Positions 1 to 5,266 of a stretch of 6,177 bases of DNA are shown piece after piece. The notes beneath the pieces were generated by a model. It saw nothing but the letters and a program-made list of their open reading frames with translations. It was not told where the DNA came from and did not search any database. Source of the DNA: Thermoplasmatota archaeon (GTDB lineage Archaea; Thermoplasmatota; E2; DHVEG-1); the NCBI GenBank assembly GCA_030605515.1, contig JAUWIE010000017.1, forward strand, positions 1 to 6,177, read 5' to 3'. Each line of letters begins with the position of its first letter. Within the stretch, counting starts at the first letter, position 1. The position numbers and the translations under genes were made by a program.

Positions 1-53
1 CGTTGAGGATATAGGTATGTAAAACAATGGTTCTATTGTATGATAATCACTTG

Positions 54-82
54 ACTTGGCAATAATTTAAGGATTGCCAAGT
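54..82. repeat. Perfect 10-bp inverted repeat downstream of gpmA
   Basis: Arms 54-63 (ACTTGGCAAT) and 73-82 (ATTGCCAAGT) are perfectly complementary around a 9-base loop. A second partial copy of the left-arm start (CACTTG) lies just upstream at 48-53. The stem lies beyond the gpmA stop and next to an A/T-rich tract, so it may act at a transcript 3' end, perhaps of genes converging from both sides. It has no T-run on its plus-strand 3' side, so it is not a standard bacterial terminator for a plus-strand gene. The structure is directly visible; its role is inferred. Confidence 0.5.
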
Positions 83-83
83 G

Positions 84-98
84 AAAAAATTAAAAAAA
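84..98 (-). terminator. U-rich terminator of the xth-M32-gpmA operon (putative)
   Basis: Read on the minus strand, this tract is seven T, two A, six T, starting 57 bases past the gpmA stop codon. Archaeal RNA polymerase commonly terminates at oligo-T runs without needing a hairpin, so this is the best candidate end for the operon transcript. The inverted repeat at 54-82 lies just beyond it and could stabilise the 3' end of read-through RNA. Confidence 0.45.
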
Positions 99-154
99 TG
101 AGGTGTTTTTCCTTAATAAGTGCGGAATGTGTGATATATAACTGTATTTATGTT

Positions 155-844
155 TTATGGAACTAGTTGTAACAAATTCTTTTTCAATAGATTCATATTT
201 TCATCAAAGTCATACACAATAGGAATTCCTGTTGGAATCTCAACATTAGGAATGTCTTCTTTAGAAATGTTCTCCACATGCATCATAATAGAACGCAGGC
301 TATTTCCATGAGCGGTGACAAGAACGGTTTTACCAGCTTTTAAATCCCTTAAAATAAATTCTTTGAAATATGGAATTGTACGGTCACATGTATCCTTTAA
401 ACTTTCACCACCAGGTGGTTGAATATCATAGCTTCTTCTCCAGAGATGAACCTGATCTTTACCGTATTTATCCATTGTCTCTGCTTTGTTAAGACCTTGA
501 AGATTACCATAATATCTTTCTGCAAGATCAACTGATTGGTAAACCGGGATTTCTTTATCAGGATCACCAGAATAATGCTCCCAGTTATGAATCCGTTTTT
601 CTTCATGATGAAAAATTGGTGTTTTATCACTGTTTGACTCAAGTATTATATAATGAAGAGTTTGAATAGCACGATACATATGTGAAACATAAATTGAATC
701 AAAATTAGTATCTTTTAATTTCTTACCAGCGGAAATAGCTTCATTTATTCCTTTTTCAGATAATGGAACATCTACCCATCCGGTAAAACGGTTTTCAAGG
801 TTCCACTGAGATTGCCCATGTCTTACTAATATCAAACTTGACAA
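155..844 (-). CDS. gpmA: 2,3-bisphosphoglycerate-dependent phosphoglycerate mutase
   Basis: A cytosolic glycolytic/gluconeogenic enzyme that interconverts 3- and 2-phosphoglycerate through a phosphohistidine. Numbered from the chosen TTG start (229 aa), it has the signature LVRHGQSQWN with phospho-acceptor His9 and Arg8, then NRFTGW, Arg58 in SHMYRAIQTL, the acid/base Glu109 in AERYYGNLQGLNKAE, WRR at 135-137, and the second catalytic His179 in TAHGNSLR. It is slightly shorter than the E. coli enzyme (250 aa). It has an extra segment at about 79-101 before the Glu109 region and a shortened loop (PPGGESLKD) in place of the long E. coli loop. I recall this pattern from some bacterial gpmA subfamilies such as Bacteroidetes. 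An in-frame ATG at 868-866 exists, but it overlaps the M32 gene, has no SD, and adds eight residues before the family's usual N-terminus. The TTG at 844-842 has GGAG eight bases upstream. It is the last gene of the operon. Confidence 0.93.
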   Translation of the reverse strand: MSSLILVRHGQSQWNLENRFTGWVDVPLSEKGINEAISAGKKLKDTNFDSIYVSHMYRAIQTLHYIILESNSDKTPIFHHEEKRIHNWEHYSGDPDKEIPVYQSVDLAERYYGNLQGLNKAETMDKYGKDQVHLWRRSYDIQPPGGESLKDTCDRTIPYFKEFILRDLKAGKTVLVTAHGNSLRSIMMHVENISKEDIPNVEIPTGIPIVYDFDENMNLLKKNLLQLVP

Positions 845-852
845 GTTACCAA

Positions 853-856
853 CTCC
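853..856 (-). promoter_or_regulatory. Shine-Dalgarno site supporting the gpmA TTG start
   Basis: GGAG on the minus strand sits directly after the M32 stop codon and eight bases before TTG 844-842. The competing ATG at 868 has no purine-rich element before it. The site therefore favours the TTG start and a 13-base gap rather than an 11-base overlap between the two genes. Confidence 0.55.
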
Positions 857-857
857 A

Positions 858-2366
858 TTATATATCATACAGTTTGCTGTATTTATCTTTTAGATATCCA
901 ACAAATACTTTAGAATTTAACCCCTCGCCACATGTTTTTTTAATTAACTCATCTGCAGTCATCAAACAACCATATTTATGGATGTTTTCCAGTAGCCATC
1001 TATGGATATTTTTAAAATTACCATGTTTTATTTCCTCATAAATATTAGGATTTTTTTCAGTGAGTTTTTTAAATAATTGAGATGCATAGATCGTGCCTAT
1101 TACATATGTAGGAAAGTAACCAAAACTTCCACCACTCCAATGCATGTCCTGAAGCACGCCTTCCGTATCATTTTTAGGAGTGATTCCTAGCATTTCATTT
1201 GTTTTCTCATTCCAAATATCTGGTAATTCTGTAACTGTGATTTCATCTTCCATAAGTGCTATTTCGATTTCAAAACGAAGAATAACATGTAAACAATATG
1301 TCAGCTCATCTGCTTCTACACGAATAAGAGATGGTTTAACCTGATTAACATATCTGTACCAAGTTTCAACATCTATATCCTTAAACTGCGCTGGTGATGT
1401 TTTTTCAAAAACAGGGTAGAAAAAATCCCAGAAATCCCTACTTCTTGCAATCATGTTCTCCCAGAAACGTGACTGTGACTCATGAATTCCAAGAGAAGGA
1501 GAATCAGAAATAACTGTGTTTTTAAATTCATCTTGTGGCATTCCAAGTTCATATAATGCATGACCACCCTCATGAACCGTTGAAAAAAATGAAAACAATG
1601 GATTTTCATGTTTGAAATTTGTTGTAATTCGTATGTCATCATAACCCATTGATGTTGTGAAAGGATGAATGGAGACATCCAGGCGTGATCGATCTTTTGG
1701 TAGATTCATTTTTTCAATTATAAAATCACATAGCGTTCGCTGTTTTTCAATACTAATTTTATTTTCAAAGCTAGTTTGTTTTTCATAAACTTTACATGAT
1801 TTGATCTTTTCAAGGAGTTTTATAAGCTGAGGTTTTAGCAAATAAAACTCGTTTTTCAACTTGTCAACAGTCATACCTTCTTCATATCCATCAAGAAGGC
1901 TGTTGTATTTTGGCCCTGGAAGATTAATATATCCGCAATATTCTTTTTCAAGCTTTACAATTTTTTGTAAATCTGATGCAAATACGGAGAATTTTTCTTT
2001 TTGTCTTGCTTCTTGCCAAGATGTATATGCAAGAGTCGTTGTTTTACTCATTCTTTCAACAAAATCAGAAGGAACCTTACGGGCTTTTTCAAGATCTTTT
2101 TCAAGTCTTGCTACAACTGCTTTATCTCTTTTTGAGAGTTTATTAAAATTATCCTGATCAGATAGTGTTTTGACAGCTTTCCATAGTTTATCTGAGACAA
2201 CTTTTTCATGAGCAAGACGAGAAATAAGAGCGCTTTGTTCAGATCGTTCAGCTGCTCCCAAAGCAGGCATATAGGTCATTTGATCCCAGCCGAGAAGTGC
2301 TGCTATCCCACCAAATGTTGAGAGTTCTTTCTGCTCCTTATAGATAAAATCAAGTTGCTCTTTCAT
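858..2366 (-). CDS. M32 family metallocarboxypeptidase (carboxypeptidase Taq type)
   Basis: A zinc (or cobalt) metallocarboxypeptidase that trims residues from peptide C-termini, expected in the cytosol since there is no signal peptide. From the chosen ATG (502 aa, close to the roughly 500 aa typical of the family), the metal site is HEGGH at 265-269 with catalytic Glu266. The third ligand, Glu296, lies in HESQSRFWEN. Other family hallmarks are the HPF motif near 234-236, DDIRITT near 243-249, IRVEADE near 348-354, and HWSGGSFGYFPTY near 409-421. The N-terminal part is helical and includes LLGWDQMTYMP, another conserved block. A longer frame begins at 2399 but would overlap xth by 17 bases. 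The ATG at 2366-2364 has GGTGA exactly five bases upstream and leaves a 16-base gap, so I prefer it. It is the middle gene of the operon, with a likely role in recycling peptides from proteolysis. Confidence 0.96.
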   Translation of the reverse strand: MKEQLDFIYKEQKELSTFGGIAALLGWDQMTYMPALGAAERSEQSALISRLAHEKVVSDKLWKAVKTLSDQDNFNKLSKRDKAVVARLEKDLEKARKVPSDFVERMSKTTTLAYTSWQEARQKEKFSVFASDLQKIVKLEKEYCGYINLPGPKYNSLLDGYEEGMTVDKLKNEFYLLKPQLIKLLEKIKSCKVYEKQTSFENKISIEKQRTLCDFIIEKMNLPKDRSRLDVSIHPFTTSMGYDDIRITTNFKHENPLFSFFSTVHEGGHALYELGMPQDEFKNTVISDSPSLGIHESQSRFWENMIARSRDFWDFFYPVFEKTSPAQFKDIDVETWYRYVNQVKPSLIRVEADELTYCLHVILRFEIEIALMEDEITVTELPDIWNEKTNEMLGITPKNDTEGVLQDMHWSGGSFGYFPTYVIGTIYASQLFKKLTEKNPNIYEEIKHGNFKNIHRWLLENIHKYGCLMTADELIKKTCGEGLNSKVFVGYLKDKYSKLYDI

Positions 2367-2370
2367 CTCA

Positions 2371-2376
2371 CTCACC
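2371..2376 (-). promoter_or_regulatory. Shine-Dalgarno site deciding the M32 start
   Basis: GGTGAG on the minus strand lies in the short gap between the xth stop and the M32 gene. It matches the anti-SD at the 16S rRNA 3' end (ATCACCTCC). GGTGA is followed by a five-base spacer and ATG 2366-2364, the same geometry seen before the cupin gene. Confidence 0.7.
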
Positions 2377-2382
2377 TTTGTC

Positions 2383-3147
2383 TTAAAACTTAAGTTCAAT
2401 ACTTATTGGACAATGATCAGATCCCATAACATCCTGCATAATAAATGCTTTTTTAACATTTGGTAAAAATTTTTTATTTACAAAAAAATAATCAATTCTC
2501 CATCCGACATTTCTCTCCCGTGCACGGGTTTTATAATCCCACCAGGAGTACTGATTTGGTTCTTTGTTAAAATGTCTAAAAGTATCAATATAGCCATGAT
2601 CAATAAACGTGTCAATCCATGAACGTTCAATTGGTAAAAAACCTGAATTTTTTTCATTTTCCTTTGGATGGGTTAGGTCAATTTCTTTATGAGCCGTGTT
2701 TAGATCTCCGCAGACTACAATGTTTTTACCATTGGCTTTTAAATTATCAACATAACCTAGAAAAGTATCATAAAAATCTAGCTTATAATCAAGTCTTTCC
2801 TTGTTTTTTTTACCATTTGGAAAGTAGATGTTAAACAATGTAAATTTAGAAAATTCGGTTATTTGAATTCTTCCTTCTTTGTCGAATTTATCTATTCCAA
2901 ACCCATTTTTTATATCACTTGGTTTTTCTTTTGTAAAAGTTGCTACACCGCTGTATCCTTTTCGTTCTGCTGGATTCCAAAATATTTCATATCCTGGAGT
3001 ATTTCTAATATAGGGGGGTACTTGTTCGGGTAATGCTTTTATCTCCTGTATACAGAAGATATCTGGTGATTCTTTCATTAACCAATCAAATAGTCCCTTC
3101 TTGTCAGCAGCTCTTATACCATTTACATTCCATGATATAATGTTCAT
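2383..3147 (-). CDS. xth: Exonuclease III family AP endonuclease
   Basis: A DNA base-excision-repair enzyme that cleaves 5' of abasic sites, often with 3'-5' exonuclease or 3'-phosphodiesterase activity, using Mg2+. The 254-aa product is a complete single-domain endonuclease/exonuclease/phosphatase fold of normal length. Visible catalytic elements are SWNVNGIR with Asn7, QEIK with metal ligand Glu35, Tyr108 in IYFPNG, Asp148 and Asn150 in CGDLNTAH, Asp219 in GWRIDYFF, and Asp244-His245 in the terminal GSDHCPI. These match the E. coli ExoIII active-site set in order. The start is ATG 3147-3145. A TTG two codons upstream (3153) is also in frame but would put extra residues before the usual MNIISWN opening. 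No clear SD precedes the ATG. It is the first gene of the minus-strand operon, reading away from the shared promoter region with the cupin. Its functional link to the downstream peptidase and mutase is not obvious. Confidence 0.96.
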   Translation of the reverse strand: MNIISWNVNGIRAADKKGLFDWLMKESPDIFCIQEIKALPEQVPPYIRNTPGYEIFWNPAERKGYSGVATFTKEKPSDIKNGFGIDKFDKEGRIQITEFSKFTLFNIYFPNGKKNKERLDYKLDFYDTFLGYVDNLKANGKNIVVCGDLNTAHKEIDLTHPKENEKNSGFLPIERSWIDTFIDHGYIDTFRHFNKEPNQYSWWDYKTRARERNVGWRIDYFFVNKKFLPNVKKAFIMQDVMGSDHCPISIELKF

Positions 3148-3186
3148 TTGCAATCATGAATGTCTTGAATGGTGATAAGGTTAATT

Positions 3187-3200
3187 CTTTATATTAAAAA
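3187..3200 (-). promoter_or_regulatory. Putative TATA box for the xth-M32-gpmA operon
   Basis: Minus-strand TTTTTAATATAAAG is the best TATA-like element upstream of xth. A transcript starting about 25 bases downstream would begin near 3168 and leave a leader of roughly 20 bases before ATG 3147. Assigned from position and composition only. Confidence 0.4.
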
Positions 3201-3225
3201 CTACGTTATCAGAAAAACAAAGTTG

Positions 3226-3235
3226 TTAAATAAAA
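3226..3235 (+). promoter_or_regulatory. Putative TATA box for the cupin gene
   Basis: TTAAATAAAA lies about 40-48 bases before the cupin ATG, giving a predicted transcript start near 3256 and a leader that includes the SD at 3264-3269. It overlaps the right arm of a short palindrome (AACAA-AG-TTGTT, 3216-3227) that could be an operator between the divergent genes. The match to an archaeal TATA box is only moderate. Confidence 0.35.
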
Positions 3236-3263
3236 AAAATTGGTTCTAAGTTAAATGAAAGAT

Positions 3264-3269
3264 GGTGAT
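3264..3269 (+). promoter_or_regulatory. Shine-Dalgarno site deciding the cupin start
   Basis: GGTGAT is a perfect complement to the ATCACC part of the 16S 3' tail. GGTGA ends five bases before ATG 3274. The earlier in-frame ATG at 3262 overlaps this site and has no SD of its own, so translation most likely starts at 3274. Confidence 0.7.
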
Positions 3270-3273
3270 AATA

Positions 3274-3615
3274 ATGAAACATGTGCATCACACTGAAGTA
3301 GAATTAGAAGAACCCTCTGAACAAGGATTAAAGGATGTAAAAGTACGATGGCTTATTTCAAAAAAAGATGGTGCTAAAAATTTTGCTATGCGTCTTTTTG
3401 AGATACAACCCGGTGGATATACACCGCTGCATCAACATGATTGGGAGCATGAAGTATTTGTCCTTGAAGGAAAAGGTGTCACTAGAGATAAAACACGTGA
3501 GGATGCTTTTAATCAGGGTGATATATTTTTTGTTCCACCTATGGAGTGGCATCAGTTTGTCAATAACACCGATGAAATGCTAAAAATCATTTGTTTAATC
3601 CCTTACAAAGATTAA
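3274..3615 (+). CDS. Small single-domain cupin protein
   Basis: A 113-aa protein consisting of one cupin beta-barrel, expected to be cytosolic and to bind a divalent metal. Cupin motif 1 is complete: GGYTPLHQHDWEHEVFVLEG, with ligands His53, His55 and Glu60. Motif 2 is GDIFFVPPMEWHQFVN, with fourth ligand His93. All four metal ligands are therefore intact. Small cupins of this type include dioxygenases, sugar isomerases, and sensor or storage proteins, and the sequence alone does not say which; no helix-turn-helix or second domain is present. The start at 3274 is chosen over 3262 because of the SD at 3264-3269, which removes four residues (MVII) from the longest frame. It is transcribed divergently from the repair/peptidase operon and is probably monocistronic, since the next gene has its own promoter. 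Confidence 0.9.
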   Translation: MKHVHHTEVELEEPSEQGLKDVKVRWLISKKDGAKNFAMRLFEIQPGGYTPLHQHDWEHEVFVLEGKGVTRDKTREDAFNQGDIFFVPPMEWHQFVNNTDEMLKIICLIPYKD

Positions 3616-3630
3616 GGTTATCAACAAAAT

Positions 3631-3639
3631 ATTTATATA
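3631..3639 (+). promoter_or_regulatory. TATA-like box just after the cupin gene
   Basis: ATTTATATA is as good a match to the archaeal TATA consensus as the box at 3751. It is only 15 bases past the cupin stop and about 160 bases before the next recognised gene. It may be an upstream promoter giving a long leader, or the promoter of a short transcript starting near 3660 (see the ORF at 3673-3735). Confidence 0.4.
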
Positions 3640-3672
3640 ATCTAATAATCAATATAATAACTAGGATATTAA

Positions 3673-3735
3673 ATGAATGGTGATGTCGCTACTATCTGCA
3701 TATTTACAGTGTTTATCTTAATCAGGGAAGTTTAA
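3673..3735 (+). other. Possible 20-codon small ORF, unsupported by homology
   Basis: ATG to TAA encodes 20 residues beginning MNGDVATICIF and ending LIREV, mostly hydrophobic in the middle. It begins about 10 bases after the transcript start predicted from the TATA box at 3631-3639. There is no good SD, and an ORF this short is expected by chance. It is listed because it occupies an otherwise unexplained stretch with its own plausible promoter. It could equally be leader RNA of the downstream gene. Confidence 0.15.
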
Positions 3736-3750
3736 GTTATAAATAATTAG

Positions 3751-3759
3751 ATTTATATA
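3751..3759 (+). promoter_or_regulatory. TATA box for the PKD/dockerin gene
   Basis: ATTTATATA is centred about 39 bases before ATG 3794. A start roughly 26 bases downstream falls near 3781, just before the SD-like GGGGGT at 3783-3788. The result is a short leader of about 13 bases. This spacing is the best TATA-to-gene fit in the window. Confidence 0.6.
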
Positions 3760-3793
3760 CCGTATTATCTATTTTGTAAGTTGGGGGTTAAAA

Positions 3794-5137
3794 ATGAAAA
3801 ATATGAAAATGTTAGTTGTGTTTCTATGCTTATTATTCATTTCTTTTTCATCAGCATTAGGTTTTGAATCAAATGATAGTACTAGGGTTGAAGAATTATT
3901 TTTAATGGAGGAAATGCCAAATCATAACATCCATTTGTCACATATGCCACATGATTTTGAACCTGTAATTCAAAATCCAATTATTTCTGATTACGATGGC
4001 GATATTATTGTTTTTACAGCTAATCAGGGTTGGCTTTCACGTATTTATATCCTTGATATGAATGGTTATGTACTGAACTATTTTGAGTATGAATTCTATC
4101 ATTTCGTTGACACAGAGGTTGTGAATAATGAGCTTTATGTCTCTGAGGGGTTTGCACCTCGTGTATATAAAGTGGATGTATTTACCGGGGATCTTGATGT
4201 TATCGTAGATGATTGGTCGCTTTATTATTTCTATGGTCTTGCATTTGATGGTGCATATTTCTATGTGGATGAATGGGATTTGAATCGTTATGACATAAAT
4301 GGTGATAAGGACAGCACAGCTAGTTTTGATGAAGATGTTTTTGGAAGCACTTGGAACGGGGAATATTATTGGACGTTGGATGATAGCAACCTAGTAAAAT
4401 GCTGGGATATTTCAAATTGGCCTAGTATAAACCAGGTTACTGAGAATAATTTCATCCCGCCAAGTCCAAATTGTCGTGGACTCTGGTTTGATGGAGAGTA
4501 TTTTTGGACAGCTGAAAGCATTGAAGATACCCTTGGTTTTATCTACCAATTTAATTATAATGGTGAAATTATCAACCAATGGTTAGAACCAGCTTTCAGT
4601 GGTTGGTCAGCATGTGTTATTGATTTTAACGATCCTCCGAGCATTCCGAATATTCCTTCTGGTCCAAATGTTGGCATCGTTGGAAGTGAATATAATTATT
4701 CAGCTAGTTCAACTGATAATGACAATGATCAAATCTATTATCAGTGGGACTGGGGAGATGGAAACAAGAGTGATTGGATGGGAGCATATGAATCAGGTGA
4801 GGAGTGTCTTGCCTTTCACATATGGAATCAAGTTGGATTATATAATCTAAGAGTGAGAGCAAAAGATATTTGGAATAGCACTAGTGATTGGTCTGATGTT
4901 TTATCGGTTATTATTTATACGCTATGTGGTGATGTAAATGCTGATGGAAATGGTCCAGATATTTCAGATCTTGTGTACCTTGTTGATTACATGTTCCAAG
5001 GTGGTCCAGTACCACCTATAATGTGCCAGGCAGATATCGATGGTAACGGATCAGGACCGGATATAGCTGATCTTGTCTATTTGGTTGAGTACATGTTCCA
5101 AAATGGAGACCCTCCGGCCGAGAACTGTTGTTTATAA
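3794..5137 (+). CDS. Secreted beta-propeller-like, PKD and dockerin domain protein
   Basis: A 447-aa exported protein with no recognisable catalytic motif. Residues 1-23 form a signal peptide (MKNMK, a hydrophobic stretch, then SSALG before FES). Residues about 60-275 contain repeated strands of the form G-L-x-F-D-G-x-Y-F-W at 148-157, 184-193 and 229-238, suggesting a beta-propeller-like or related repeat fold. Residues 281-375 are a PKD-type immunoglobulin-like domain, with a Pro-rich opening, TDNDNDQIYYQWDWGDG and a SDWSD ending. This type is abundant in secreted euryarchaeal proteins. Residues 378-447 are a dockerin-like pair of calcium loops, (D380 N382 D384 D392) and (D414 D416 N418 D426), each followed by DLVYLVxYMF. 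The start is supported by SD GGGGGT at 3783-3788. A papain-family gene follows 129 bases downstream. The likely role is extracellular or surface-attached binding, perhaps as part of a protein complex. The substrate is unknown, and domain assignment is firmer for PKD and dockerin than for the propeller. Confidence 0.85.
   Translation: MKNMKMLVVFLCLLFISFSSALGFESNDSTRVEELFLMEEMPNHNIHLSHMPHDFEPVIQNPIISDYDGDIIVFTANQGWLSRIYILDMNGYVLNYFEYEFYHFVDTEVVNNELYVSEGFAPRVYKVDVFTGDLDVIVDDWSLYYFYGLAFDGAYFYVDEWDLNRYDINGDKDSTASFDEDVFGSTWNGEYYWTLDDSNLVKCWDISNWPSINQVTENNFIPPSPNCRGLWFDGEYFWTAESIEDTLGFIYQFNYNGEIINQWLEPAFSGWSACVIDFNDPPSIPNIPSGPNVGIVGSEYNYSASSTDNDNDQIYYQWDWGDGNKSDWMGAYESGEECLAFHIWNQVGLYNLRVRAKDIWNSTSDWSDVLSVIIYTLCGDVNADGNGPDISDLVYLVDYMFQGGPVPPIMCQADIDGNGSGPDIADLVYLVEYMFQNGDPPAENCCL
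4925..5134 (+). repeat. Dockerin domain: two tandem calcium-loop repeats
   Basis: The two units have a period of 102 bases (34 residues, D380 to D414) and still share identical DNA at TACATGTTCCAA (4988-4999 and 5090-5101), showing an internal duplication. Both loops read D-x-[ND]-x-[DN]-G-x-G-P-D-I-x-D-L, one residue longer than the classical clostridial DVNGDGxVNxxDL loop. Each repeat opens after a Cys (378, 411), and the protein ends with a CC pair (445-446). Dockerins bind cohesin modules; no cohesin is encoded here. Confidence 0.75.
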
Positions 5138-5156
5138 TTACCAGTAAAATAATTAT
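5134..5156 (+). terminator. AT-only hairpin at the end of the dockerin gene (weak)
   Basis: Arms ATAATTA (5134-5140) and TAATTAT (5150-5156) form a 7-bp A/T stem with a 9-base loop, overlapping the stop codon. A short T-run (TTTT) follows at about 5160-5164. Such AT hairpins arise easily by chance in this composition, so the terminator role is only a suggestion. Confidence 0.2.
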
Positions 5157-5182
5157 GAAATTTTATAAAAACAACATGCAAT

Positions 5183-5237
5183 AGTATAAATAACTACTAA
5201 CAAAAAGTTTATAACATATGACTTGTAATATATAATT
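5183..5237 (+). promoter_or_regulatory. Promoter region of the papain-family gene
   Basis: Three TATA-like elements occur: AGTATAAATAA (5183-5193), AGTTTATAA (5206-5214) and TAATATATAAT (5226-5236). The middle one gives a predicted transcript start near 5236, upstream of the SD-like AGGGG at 5254-5258, so I favour it. The third would start the RNA inside the SD. I cannot decide between them from sequence alone. Confidence 0.4.
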
Positions 5238-5266
5238 GCACAAATATTAACTTAGGGGCTAATAAT

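Noticed and set aside
2..22. Possible tail of a plus-strand gene entering from the left (six codons then TAA)
   Set aside because: One forward frame is open from the window edge to TAA at 20-22, but six codons give no recognisable sequence. The other two frames stop at once, and an open stretch this short is expected by chance.
397..1678. Minus-strand frames at 397-642 and 1451-1678, and a plus-strand frame at 838-1041
   Set aside because: They lie inside or across gpmA and the M32 gene in other frames, have no recognisable motifs and no SD, and the overlapped genes have complete catalytic motifs.
1861..2834. Plus-strand frames at 1861-2157 and 2619-2834
   Set aside because: They are antisense shadows of the M32 and xth genes, rich in Ser, Leu, Phe and Cys as expected from reversed AT-rich coding sequence, with no domain signal.
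3358..3583. Frames at 3358-3552 (minus) and 3368-3583 (plus) within the cupin gene
   Set aside because: The cupin frame carries both intact metal-binding motifs; the alternatives show nothing recognisable.
4599..4850. Plus-strand frame inside the PKD region
   Set aside because: It overlaps a well-defined PKD domain in another frame and shows no motif of its own.
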